Source of the DNA: Termitomyces sp. T153 | Lineage: Eukaryota; Basidiomycota; Agaricomycetes; Agaricales; Lyophyllaceae | Assembly: GCA_018296165.2 (NCBI GenBank) | Contig: JACKQL020000003.1 | Location: forward strand, 1,116,001 to 1,180,000 | Reading direction: 5' to 3' | Length of the DNA stretch: 64,000 bases | Shown: positions 11,027-19,439 of the stretch, piece by piece | How the letters are laid out: every line of letters starts with the position of its first letter | How positions within the stretch are numbered: position 1 is the first letter of the stretch | Position numbers and translations under genes: made by a program | Notes under the pieces: model-generated | What the model was told of the DNA's origin: nothing | Seen by the model: only the letters and a program-made list of their open reading frames with translations | The model's database searches: none

Positions 11027-11375
11027 TGTAAGGGTGACCTCTGGGGTGGCAGATCAGAGTCACACAGCTAGCAGAGGGGAATCTGAAGTATATTAGCAGA
11101 GTAAACAATGATACAATTAGTAACTAATCACCTAGCAGAGGGGAATCCAAAGAGAACAAGTCTAAGGATTCCCACTGCTTGATGCAGCACATCAGCAGGT
11201 GGCAGAGGCATGGGAACTACTGTACAGAAGGCTGGAGCTACTCCTAACCCTAGAACAATGGTTGCTGAGGTAATACAGAAAACTCCAGGGTTCTAGAATG
11301 AGCCCCAGAGACATCAAACAAGCTGCAGAGGTGCTGGAACAAGTCATGGAGGTCAGAAATAGAAGTCCTCTAACA
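11027..11375 (-). repeat. Gypsy 5' LTR
   Basis: This 349-bp LTR has ends TGTAAGGGTGACC and CCTCTAACA on the plus strand. It pairs with 5773-6113. The small length difference and many substitutions show that the element is old. Confidence 0.9.
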
Positions 11376-11380
11376 CTTGT

Positions 11381-11775
11381 GGCATGTAATCCTGGTATCT
11401 GTCTCTGCCATATTGTAGCCTATAGTGTAGGGTAGCCTTGATATAATGCATGATGTATTGCAGTGCAAGCCAATGAGGTTTTCCAGGGTTTGATATATAC
11501 TGGCTGAGAGATGTGATAGCAAATGCAATGTCTGGCCTTATTCACACTTGTGCATACATTAACAATCCAAGTGCCTCCTTGAATGACTTGTCTTTTATGT
11601 ATTGACACTCTTTCTCTATACTTGGTGCCTGTGCTTGATTAAGGATGATACCTGGAGAAAGAGGTGTGTATTTTCAAGTACAGTCCATGATTCCATACTT
11701 TTCAAGGGTTTTTCTCAAGGACTCCTCCTGATCCAGCATTAGTAGGTGCATAGGAGGATGTGGTTGTCCAGGCTG
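11381..11775 (-). mobile_element. Copia reverse transcriptase C-terminal part (upstream half of the split Copia)
   Basis: The minus strand gives KEALGLLMYAQ-like text in broken frames, then RPDIAFAITSLSQYISNPGK- and HYIKATLHY-like motifs, the usual end of a Ty1/Copia reverse transcriptase. It stops exactly at the CTTGT target duplication. The continuation is the RNase H at 5284-5767, so the two pieces are one Copia element split by the Gypsy insertion. The left edge of this piece meets another Gypsy fragment near 11775. Confidence 0.8.
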
Positions 11776-13701
11776 TGCAGGCCCTACAAGCTTGACAGAT
11801 GAGTGGAGTCAAGTCAGTGCATACAGATGAGTGGGGTCTTCAAGATGGGCTTTTGACCTTCAGAGGATGTATTTATGTGCTTAACATTCCAGAACTTTGC
11901 CAGTGCATTGTAGAACAACATCACAACTCTGGGGTAGCCAGACATCCTAGAAGGTGGAAGATGCTTGAGCTAGTATCCTAAAATTATTGGTGGCCACAGA
12001 TCTCCTGATATGTAGGCACTTACACTAGCACCTATAACCTCTGTCTCCATACTAAGCCTTGCTGCCAAGCACCCATGGGCCAGCTCCACCCACTCCCTAT
12101 TCCAGCTGCTCACTAGAGTGTTGCATCAGTGGAACTCATTGTGGAACTCCCAGATGCTCATGGGTAAAATGCTGTGATGGTAGTGGTGGACCTCTATGGC
12201 AAATGAGCTCACTTCATACCTACCCATGCTCTGCCTTGGAAGCAGCCAGCCTGTATTAGAAGAATGTCTGGAAACTCCATAGTTTGTCAGATGAGTATGT
12301 CTCAGACTAGGGCCCTCAGTTTGTGGCAGAATTCACTCAAGAACTGTATTGCCTGCTAGGAGTGAAGCTTCATACCACCATGGCCTATCACCCTCAGTCC
12401 AATGAGCAGACAGAACATGTTAATCAGGAACTGGAACAGTATCTCTGCCTGTTTTGTAATGAGAGGCAGGATGACTGGAATGAGCTGCTGCCAGACATGG
12501 AATTCCAATACAAAAATGACATCCACTCTTCCACACAGATGACTCCATTCTTCCTGGACACTGGCAGACACTCTCACATGGAATTTGAATCTCAGGCATG
12601 CCCCTCAGAGAACAACTCTGTCAACAAGTTTGTGGATCTGATGAAAAGGGTACAGGAAGAGGCAAAAGCTGCATTGGTGAAGGCCAAGAAGGACATGACA
12701 TGGTACTATGATTGCAGATGGACACCTGCCCCTGTTTACAAGTCTGGAGACCATGTGTACTTGGATAGCTCAGACATTAAGACAACAAGGCTATCCCAGA
12801 AGCTATCACATTGTCATCTTGGCCTCTTTGCAGTGGAGAAGAAGGTAGGGCCTTTGGCATACTGATTTAAACTCCTAGCAGGCCTATGCCAACTGCACCC
12901 AGCCTTCAATGTGGTCAAACTATTTCCAGCCCTGGAGGATCCAATCCAGGCTGCATTGGTTTTCTGTCCATAATTCCAACAAGTGTTGCCCCTTCCACAT
13001 GGCCTCTTACTAGACCCCTGGATTGTTTCCTATATTCCAGGCCTACCACTCATTGTAGGCCTCCCATCTTTGGACCACAAGTACTTTCAACTAAGGGCTA
13101 TCCTTTGATTATATTGGTATGTAGTCATGTGCTGGGAGTCTGGAGATTGAGGCCATTTACAATGGATTTCCACTTTTTGATTGGACTCTGGATTTGATTG
13201 TTGTTAGGTGTTGTTTCCAGAAGCTCTAGAGTAAATTTTCTGAACACTGGCATTGGGAATCCTCAGACTTGTTCTCTCTGGATTTCCCTCTGCCAGGTGA
13301 GTAGCTAGAACTCTAGAACTTCTTGTAAATACTGAATAGACTTTAGATCTCCCTCTGCTAGTTGTGTAATTGAGCCACAGCCTCCAGAGGTTGCCCCTAT
13401 GCCCACCACCAGTTTTAGTTGACAATGAGGAGGAGTATGAAGTGGAGGAAATCTTGGATAGCAGAATATTCCAAGAGAAGTTGCAGTTCAAGGTGAAATG
13501 GAAGGGATATGGCATTGAGGACATTTCTTGGAAACTGCAGGCTAATGTATATGCACCAACCCTGGTCCAGGACTTCTACCATAGGCATCTCAATGCTCCA
13601 AAAGCCATTTGAGGCATATACCCCTTTTCAACAGCTGACTAGGCAATTCATGACTTCTTCTACCCAGTATGTCAAGATGCCACATGCTAGAGGGGGGGTG
13701 A
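11776..13701 (+). mobile_element. Gypsy chromovirus 3' fragment: integrase and chromodomain
   Basis: The plus strand holds an integrase of the same family (VEQHHNSGVARHPRRWKML, then the 12323-12865 frame with EFTQELYCLLGVKLHTTMAYH and ELEQYLCLFCNE). A chromodomain follows at 13400-13612 (EYEVEEILDSRIF, FKVKWKGYGIED). After it comes a purine tract (AGAGGGGGGGTGA), where a 3' LTR should begin, but foreign sequence follows at once. The 3' LTR is therefore missing and the breakpoint is near 13701. An LTR segment lies inside, between integrase and chromodomain. Confidence 0.85.
12948..13399 (+). repeat. Truncated Gypsy LTR lodged between integrase and chromodomain
   Basis: From 12948 the sequence follows the LTR at 57705-58236 (GGCTGCATTGGTTTTCTG versus GGCTGCACTGGTTCTCTG) to its end near TTGCCCCTA. 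The first 100 or so bases of the LTR are absent. The chromodomain coding resumes immediately afterwards (CCACCACCAGTTTTAG). Confidence 0.75.
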
Positions 13702-13702
13702 T

Positions 13703-14262
13703 TCAAGTTGAACATCACCCCAATTCCCAGGATCAGCACCCTTTCCCTTATGGAGGGAGGGCTCACCAAGCTGGTTGTAAGGCATGAAATTGATTTTATT
13801 CATGCACTGCTTGACCCACACTTGTTGCTCATTGGTCATATTCCTTCAAGCTTCTATGATTGGGTCATCCGGATGTTGAGTGGGATCTTCACTTGGCTCA
13901 TCATTAAGTACAATATTTTCATTTTTATGCATAATATTATCAGAACAATCTAATACAGGAGATAGTGCTGAACTTTCATGACAATCATCATTGTCAGACT
14001 CAAAACTTGTAAGGCTAGAGTCCATGTCATTGTTCACAATGGAAGCAATGTTCCCACTGGCCTGAAGCTCAGCAGCATCCACCTTTGGATCAGTGGGCAC
14101 AAAGTGCAGTCCTTGACCAGCAGCTTTGGTACTTGCATCTCCAGTCCCTGCCAATATCACGGGACATTGGATAGGACCGGTATTGCGGACAGCTGTGGGG
14201 CTCATTTGGCAAACTGACGTTCTACCCACAGGCTGGTTTTGGAATGGATATCTAGTAGCCAT
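13703..14262 (-). pseudogene. Conserved-looking agaricomycete hypothetical protein, truncated by Gypsy
   Basis: The minus-strand frame starts MATRYPFQNQPVG at 14262 and runs 138 codons to a TGA at 13846-13848. It then stays open in the same frame (EQQVWVKQCMNKINF, then YNQLGEPSLHKGKGADPGNW) until it hits the Gypsy end near 13702. The interrupting TGA sits where CGA would read through (A-R-R-N), a CpG-to-TpG change. The acidic middle and the KGKG-DP-NWG ending resemble a multicopy agaricomycete protein family of unknown function that I recall only loosely. The truncation means the original gene was longer. Confidence 0.55.
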
Positions 14263-14644
14263 TGGTTAGTAACAAATTGAGATTGTATTGACTCACAGTT
14301 ATGGATGTCCTCGGGTGATCAGACCAAGGTAAGTCAAAGACAGCAAGTCAAGGATTTCGGGTAAGAGAAAAGCTAGAGCTTGGTTACATTCAAAATATGT
14401 AACCTCAGCGTGAGGTAACGGTGAGGTCACACGAGAAGTAAAGAGTCTTTGCACAATAATAGGACAGGTGTAAGCTCTGAGAATTGGGAAGTACTGTCTA
14501 CTTAGTACACCACGAGGGTTTATATACCTGTAGCTCCGCAATAGGTCAAAAGTAGTAAGCAACAGGAAGGCACGAAATATAAGAGGAATAGGTGATCAAA
14601 GATAAGTCTGAAATAACTAGAGACCAGTCACGGTCGCTACACAA
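14263..14644. other. Spacer with normal CpG; no supported gene
   Basis: CpG returns here after the island. A minus-strand ORF of 87 codons exists but shows no recognisable feature. Confidence 0.4.
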
Positions 14645-15028
14645 ATGACCAGAACTGTATTTTACGTGATCAATGAGGCCAAACGTGGGGATGAGTTTGT
14701 AAAGGTCCAACAGAAACGCAAGAAAGGCTTTGACGAGGCCGAGGAATCATGCAAGTCTGAATTCCAGGATGCTCAGGAGCGTTGTGAATCCAAATTTCAA
14801 GCTAACGAACGTAAACGAGAACAGAATTTTCTCTGAGATGAGATGGAAAGAAATGCTCAAGCATGGAGGGCACAAGAAGATCGAGAGGAACGATTTCAAT
14901 CGACAATGTTAACCCTGCAAAGGAATTGCATTGAGGCAAATGAATGGCGATTGGGTGAATTAGAAGTGTGGGGCCAGGAGTTGTTGATGAGCAGAGAGCC
15001 AGGACAGGAAAGGCTTCGTATGGATTGA
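14645..15028 (+). pseudogene. Decayed paralogue of the short coiled-coil gene
   Basis: This is a clear duplicate of 18976-19361, in the same orientation about 4.33 kb away. The reading is EAKRGDEFVKVQQKRKKGFD, then EFQDAQERCESKFQANERKR, and it ends in a TGA at 14836-14838 where the sister copy has CGA (arginine in FLRDEM). After the stop the frame continues to match (ERFQSTMLTLQRNCIEANEW and onward to the same terminal TGA). Most differences from the sister are CG in the sister versus TG or CA here. Confidence 0.8.
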
Positions 15029-15106
15029 TACAATGTTATTTGACAATTTGTGCTAAAAATCAATGCTTACTCAACATCAATCCAGATATCTTTGAAATAA
15101 GCTAGG

Positions 15107-15325
15107 ATGAAAATTCAAACTGTCATGACCAAGTGGTCTCATATATCCAAGTCCCATACTTTCAGACTGTCCTATGCTGCTGCTGCTAAGAACCACAGAA
15201 AGGATAGTGACCTAATGCCAGCTCAAAGTGAAACAAATAAGAAGCAAATTGTACCACTCTCATGGACAAGTGACCTATCAAATACTGCATACCAGAGGGG
15301 CAAAAACTTCTGACATGACAATCAC
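15107..15325 (+). repeat. Spacer shared with 19440-19634 and 19980-20140
   Basis: The stretch containing ATATATCCAAGTCCCA and CAGACTGTCCTATGC occurs three times in the window, each time upstream of a tRNA-like unit on the other strand. It belongs to the duplicated block. The copy here has lost CpGs that the 19.4-kb copy keeps (ATTCAAACTG versus ATTCGAACTG). Confidence 0.75.
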
Positions 15326-15327
15326 AA

Positions 15328-15433
15328 TAGCAGCAACTCAATTTGAATGACTGGCCTCAGAGTTGTTAAACTTGCATGTACATGTGTTGCATTAGATACA
15401 AACCCAGCCAATACCAGACTGCATCATGCTGCT
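15328..15433 (-). pseudogene. tRNA relic (family 2)
   Basis: The ends match the AGCAGCA...TGCTGCT acceptor pair and an A-box-like GATGCAGTCTGG. The T arm is altered (TTTGAAT without CpG), and about 24 bp are inserted compared with 19637-19722. It is not expected to fold as a tRNA. Confidence 0.6.
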
Positions 15434-15690
15434 GTACATAGTATAGCTCAGAAAAATACATGAAGCAAAGGAATCAACAAACATAGCACTGACAAGAATA
15501 GATGGTTAAATCTGGTTTGAGCAGTACAATTCGTCATGCTGCTGTACAGCAGTATAGGTTCAAGTTCAAGTCATCAAAAGAACAGATGAAGCAAAGGGAT
15601 CAACAAACATAGCACTGACAAGAATAGATGTTTAAATCTGGATTGAGCAGTATGGTTCTACTGGTAAGTGTTGAATAAATGACAAACGGC
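15434..15690. repeat. Tandem duplication of about 120 bp containing partial tRNA 5' ends
   Basis: ATGAAGCAAAGGAATCAACAAACATAGCACTGACAAG-type sequence occurs at about 15460 and again at about 15589. Each copy follows a CATGCTGCTGTACA segment, the reverse complement of a tRNA 5' acceptor end. A third partial copy lies at 20240-20280. Confidence 0.65.
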
Positions 15691-15786
15691 AAGACACACA
15701 GTACAGCAAAGTTGAATAAGCCTCAAGGCGCACGCCAAGGGGTAACGTAAACTAAAATTGAAAGTTTATAATATAAAATTCAATAA

Positions 15787-15874
15787 TAGCAGCAACTTGT
15801 TTCGATCAAGTGACCTCGGGGTCGCAAAGTATAGACATATGGGCCCCGCGCGCTTCCAGCTGCGCCATGCTGCT
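15787..15874 (-). tRNA. Initiator tRNA-Met(CAT) with 15-nt intron
   Basis: Read on the minus strand, this folds as a complete tRNA. The acceptor is AGCAGCA/TGCTGCT (7 perfect pairs), the D stem GCGC/GCGC, the anticodon stem CGGGG/CCCCG, and the T arm ACTTG-ATCGAAA-CAAGT with discriminator A. The loop CCCATA carries anticodon CAT, and a 15-nt intron (15823-15837) follows position 37, the canonical site. Initiator hallmarks are all present: A1:U72, three G:C pairs at the foot of the anticodon stem, and A54/A60 in the T loop. The A box TGGCGCAGCTGG fits consensus. A TTTT pol III terminator follows at 15775-15778 (as AAAA on the plus strand). The mature length is 73 nt before CCA. Confidence 0.93.
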
Positions 15875-16126
15875 CGATATGTGTTTTGGATTGATGGATG
15901 GAGTGAAGGTGGGAGATTGAGCGTGGATGTACACCTGGCATATATATACGAGACGGGAGATGGAATGAGTGGCGAAACCCGGACATGTACGCGTGGCAAG
16001 TTGCATATAAGGAACAGTAAGTTGATTTGAACAAGATTTTGATTTTGCGAGTCCGAGTCCGAGTCGGTTGGATGTGCTTAACTCGACCGGGGGAGTCACA
16101 AAAAATCCGGCATGATGCCTGGCCCA

Positions 16127-16233
16127 TAGCAGCAACTTGATTCGAACAAGTGGCCTCGGGACGACTTGGTGTACATGAACCTCTCACTGGGATAATACAA
16201 GTCCCGTGCGCTGCCGTGCTGCGCCATGCTGCT
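16127..16233 (-). tRNA. tRNA with UGU anticodon (tRNA-Thr?) and 33-nt intron
   Basis: All arms pair: acceptor AGCAGCA/TGCTGCT, D stem GCGC/GCGC with GG in the loop, anticodon stem CGGGA/TCCCG, T arm ACTTG-TTCGAAT-CAAGT. The loop reads CTTGTA then a 33-nt intron (16163-16195), which puts TGT at 34-36 and predicts a threonine tRNA. The intron contains TACACCAAG, which can pair with CTTGTA, a common feature of pre-tRNA introns. The T loop is elongator type (T54), but the acceptor stem and D arm match the neighbouring initiator gene, including A1:U72. A run of six T (16100-16105 as A) lies downstream. The tRNA call is firm; the threonine identity rests only on the anticodon. Confidence 0.75.
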
Positions 16234-16358
16234 GGGCTTGGAAGCTATTGTGTGGTAGGATGAGGAGAGTCCAGAGTGGTGAGATTGTGAGTCTATACGA
16301 GGAGCACAGTACGCCTGGACTACTGGCAAGTCACAAAAAATCCGACCTTCGGTAATTA

Positions 16359-16451
16359 TAACAGCACCTTGATTCGAACAAGTGACCTCGGGGATAATCG
16401 ATGACGATCGAGAAGGATGTGGTGCCGTCCCATGTGTGCGACGCTGCTGTT
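16359..16451 (-). tRNA. tRNA-like unit with compensated acceptor stem, isotype unclear
   Basis: The acceptor is AACAGCA/TGCTGTT: both strands changed together compared with AGCAGCA/TGCTGCT, so pairing is kept. The T arm ACTTG-TTCGAAT-CAAGG has one end mismatch. The D and anticodon region (GTCGCACACATGGGACGG and onward) does not fold into a standard arm by eye and may contain an intron. A T6 terminator sits downstream (16335-16340 as A). It could be a tRNA with an unusual intron or a decaying copy. Confidence 0.45.
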
Positions 16452-16533
16452 ATCTGCTGTGTGTGTATGCGATAGAGTGAGGATGGAAGAGGGCACTTGC
16501 GCAAGGCAAAAGAGGTTCTCTAGGAACAGATCA

Positions 16534-16608
16534 TAGCAGCAACTTGATTCGAACAAGTGACAACTGGGACACATCACCCGGTGCGCTTCCAGTCTGCACC
16601 ATGCTGCT
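16534..16608 (-). pseudogene. tRNA-like unit with faulty anticodon arm
   Basis: Acceptor, D arm (GTGC/GCGC) and T arm (ACTTG-TTCGAAT-CAAGT) are intact, but the anticodon arm CCGGG-TGATGTGT-CCCAG has an 8-nt loop and one mismatch and lacks U33. No intron fits. A TTTT terminator is present at 16507-16510 (as A). It is probably a recently decayed tRNA. Confidence 0.55.
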
Positions 16609-16702
16609 GTATTTGGAGTTGAGAGTTGATGGTACTAAACGGTGATATTGCGTTGGTGGCCTCGAGCATTAGTGACAAGAAACTGAACGTGATAACTTGC
16701 CA

Positions 16703-16800
16703 TAGCAGCGACTTGATTTGAACAAGTGGCTGCGCCATGCCGGCCAGGACAGCAACTTGATTTGACCAAAAGATAACTCTAGCAGCAACTTGTTTTGCTG
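16703..16800 (-). pseudogene. Fragments of tRNA 3' halves
   Basis: Three short stretches (16703-16740, about 16750-16770 and about 16784-16800) retain TAGCAGCRACTTG with T-loop-like sequence, but lack most of the 5' half. They are remnants of the same tRNA family. Confidence 0.55.
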
Positions 16801-17118
16801 GGATAATCGCATCAAAAGCAGTGCGGTTGCTGTGTCATGGAAACAGCTGCTACGAGTTCCCAGAGTTACGCAGCTGGGAAATTAAATAGGACAACTTGAA
16901 TATCAATCATTGAATCAGCTCGTCCATTACTTGCAAGTCATCTCATACGGAGTCGGACTCAACCTGGAAACATGTCACGCCTAAGGTCTGTAACCCAACG
17001 AGCTACATAATGACGAATTCAAGTGGAACTTGTACTGATAGTCAGCAGGCAGCTCTTGTCTCGAGGAACGACTCACCAGACTAGTCCTACACTGCCTGTG
17101 ACCTTAGAGACATCCAAA

Positions 17119-18704
17119 ATGCGCGAAAAGGAATACACGCTCTCCGAAGCGCAACGTGACATCTTCCAAGAGAGCCTGCATGACTTCCAGCACAAGTTTG
17201 AAGCAGAGGAGGAGGTCCGGTCAGCTGGAGAGCAAACACGAGAGGACAAATTCAACTGTATGATAACAGACTTGGGTGCTATCTTCTTCGAAAATCAACT
17301 ACGACGACAAGAACTGTACTATAAAACCGACGCACTTCAAGAAGAAAGATTTCAAAAAGCTGATGCAGCTCGGGAAGCCATATTTGCTCAGGGACAGACA
17401 GACCGTGCACGCGCTTTTGAAATTGACCAAGAGATGCGTGGTAAGCGAGCAGAGTGGTATAATGCAGCGCGACAGGAGCTGGTGGGCGACGGTCGTCAGA
17501 GACTGAAAGACAAATGTGCCGCTCTCAATGCTACCTTAATAGGACAATTTGAGAGACTGATGAAAAGCAATGCGCCGAGGAACAGCCAAGCAGCCGTGTG
17601 AGCGTTCGTCACCCAAATTGCACTCAATTTCACTCATCTCTTTGCCTTCCATCCAGGGAACCCGTGTATCTTTGGCGAATACTCACCACGTCACCTCCTT
17701 TGTCGGTACCTACGAGTGGGAACTCTTCTCCAACTCGTGTCGCCGATAAATTGATACAGCCAGCGTTGGATCTAGACGATGACGATATCCCCTCCTTAGT
17801 CGACCCTCCACAATCACCTCCATTGGGACGGACTCTGCCTACAAGCCCTGTATTACTAAGAGACCCTTTTGATTCTTCTAGTGTTCAAAGTCCCTTCGAT
17901 CTCTCGATACAGTCAACGTCTACTGAATCCCATGATCAACAGGAGGAACCTCTCCATTCTCTCACTGAACAGGGCGATCTTGAAGAGAACACAAATGAAT
18001 CAGACCAAGTCGTGGACAACAACCATTACACATCCTTTACACACTCCCAAAATCAGCGGCAAGAAACATTCTTAAAAGATGAAAGCGAAAGGGAGCATAG
18101 ATTTCATGCATCAGAAGCTACACGGAATAATAGGGAGTCACAACGCAGTGGTACCTTTGAGCAAAAAATACTGCAGTGGTCTCAAAGGTCGTTGCGATGG
18201 AAGGAGTCAAGGGTGAGGCAATTTCATGGTCGAGAAGAAGAACGATCAAGGGGCAGCAATCGACGTTCAACTGCCTTCAAGGCTGCCCAGCAACAATACT
18301 CCCAGGTATTCAACATGTCATTGTCGCACATCATAAGACAAGCCGAGGCAGAGGTGGATTTAGAGGAGGTTTGGTTCGAACGTCAGAAGGGCATGCTATT
18401 GGCGTTGTACAAATGTCAAGCCAATCAACTCGCTGATGCAAGTCACCGTCAACTCACCTCTTCCTATGTTACAATGTTGTCAACTTGGTTACTGGATTCT
18501 ATTGAACGTGTTATGGGACGTCTTTCAATGTATGAAGATCGGGACCATGAGAGTCCTGAGCGTGTTGCAGGCTCACCAGCAGGATATGAAGAAGACTTGG
18601 GTGAAAAGACGTCTTATAAGCCGCTGTACCGGCGAAATGTGGCTTCCGGTGCGAGTGTTGTGAGTTGTTACAGCATCCACTATAATCTTCTTTTGGAACA
18701 CTAA
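17119..18704 (+). CDS. Coiled-coil protein of the F-x10-F repeat family, two exons
   Basis: Two adjacent open frames join through a 59-nt GT-AG intron (17598-17656): GCAGCCGT then GGAACCC gives V-E-P in frame. With the ATG at 17119 (MREKEYTL) the protein is 508 residues; the frame is open upstream to 17023 and a small 5' exon may exist (ATGTCACGC near 16972). Residues about 1-150 are charged helix with regularly spaced Phe between Glu/Arg runs. The middle is Ser/Pro/Asp-rich and disordered (DLDDDDIPSLVDPP). The C-terminal third returns to charged coil (ETFLKDESEREHRFHASEAT). No catalytic domain is visible. It lies between the duplicated tRNA blocks and is related in style to 18918-19361. The function is unknown. 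Confidence 0.65.
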
Positions 18705-18812
18705 TCATAAGGACAGACGCCATTGTATAGAGCTGATGCGAGTTTTGTGAGTTGTTACAGCATCCACTCTAATCTTCTTTTGAAACACTGATCATAAGGA
18801 CAGACGCCATCT
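18652..18812. repeat. Tandem duplication of about 80 bp at the 3' end of the coiled-coil gene
   Basis: GTGAGTTGTTACAGCATCCA followed by CTTCTTTTG and CATAAGGACAGACGCCAT occurs at about 18660-18723 and again at about 18749-18812. The first copy covers the last codons of the preceding gene. Confidence 0.8.
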
Positions 18813-18917
18813 GCATTGTTCAGAGCAGGTGCTTTCGTTCAAAATGCACTTCCCATACCCCATATTGCAGTTAGTGCCAACAGCAACACATCTCAACGGA
18901 TTGGTGAGCAAAGGAGG

Positions 18918-19361
18918 ATGCACAGAGAGTTTGAGGAGTCACAGGAGCTCAGGGCCAAAGCTTTCAAGAAAGGTGCAAATGACCGGAACCGCATTCACAC
19001 AATCAACGAGGTCAAACGTGGCGGCGAGTTCATGAAAGCTCAACAGAAACACAAGGAAGACTTTGACGAGGCTGAGGAATCACGCGAGTCTGAGTTCCAG
19101 GATGCTCAGGAGTGTCGTGAATCCGAATTTCAAGCTAACGAACGTAAACGAGAAGAGGATTTTCTCCGAGATGAGATGGAAAGAAATGCCCAAGCACGGA
19201 GGGCGCAAGAAGATCGAGAGGAACGATTTCAATCGACAATGTTAACCCTGCAAAGGAATTGCGTTGAGGCGAATGAACGGCGATTGGAGGAAATAGAAGC
19301 GTGGGGCCAGGAGTTGTTGATGAGCAGAGAGCCAGGACAGGAAAGGCTTCGTGCGGATTGA
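18918..19361 (+). CDS. Short hendecad coiled-coil protein
   Basis: The in-frame ATG at 18918 gives MHREFEESQELRAKAFKKG and 147 residues to the TGA at 19359-19361. The frame is open upstream to 18816 and probably begins in an unseen upstream exon, because CTGCATTGTTCAG before it looks like an acceptor. The core repeats every 11 residues: F-DEAEESRESE, F-QDAQECRESE, F-QANERKREED, F-LRDEMERNAQ. This predicts a long, highly charged right-handed-type coiled coil. A decayed duplicate lies at 14645-15028. The protein is not recognised beyond this and has no enzymatic motif. Confidence 0.65.
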   Translation: MHREFEESQELRAKAFKKGANDRNRIHTINEVKRGGEFMKAQQKHKEDFDEAEESRESEFQDAQECRESEFQANERKREEDFLRDEMERNAQARRAQEDREERFQSTMLTLQRNCVEANERRLEEIEAWGQELLMSREPGQERLRAD

Positions 19362-19439
19362 TACAATGTTATTTGACAGTTTGTGCTGGAAATCAATACT
19401 TGTACAAGATTAATTTAGATGTCTTTTAAATAAGCTAGA

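Larger units (their letters stand above)
5773..11375 (-). mobile_element. Complete but decayed Gypsy chromovirus, 5.6 kb, inserted in Copia
   Basis: This is a full LTR-to-LTR Ty3/Gypsy element in minus orientation with the order gag, protease, reverse transcriptase, RNase H, integrase, chromodomain. Both LTRs have TG...CA ends. The five bases outside each end are identical (CTTGT at 5768-5772 and 11376-11380), a clean target-site duplication. Joining the flanks restores the Copia reading frame across the site (CCACAAG then GATAC gives P-Q-G-Y). Many stops and frame breaks interrupt every domain, so the element is not autonomous. A purine-rich tract lies just inside the 3' LTR (plus strand TCACCCCCCCTC after 6113). 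CpG is nearly absent throughout. Confidence 0.95.

Noticed and set aside
15328..16800. CRISPR-like array of spaced repeats
   Set aside because: The regularly recurring motif is the tRNA T arm and acceptor (AGCAGCAACTTG). Spacing is irregular and the host is a eukaryote.
17598..18704. Separate second coiled-coil gene starting at 17598
   Set aside because: The apparent start is GTG at the donor of a clean 59-nt intron; splicing fuses it to the preceding frame.
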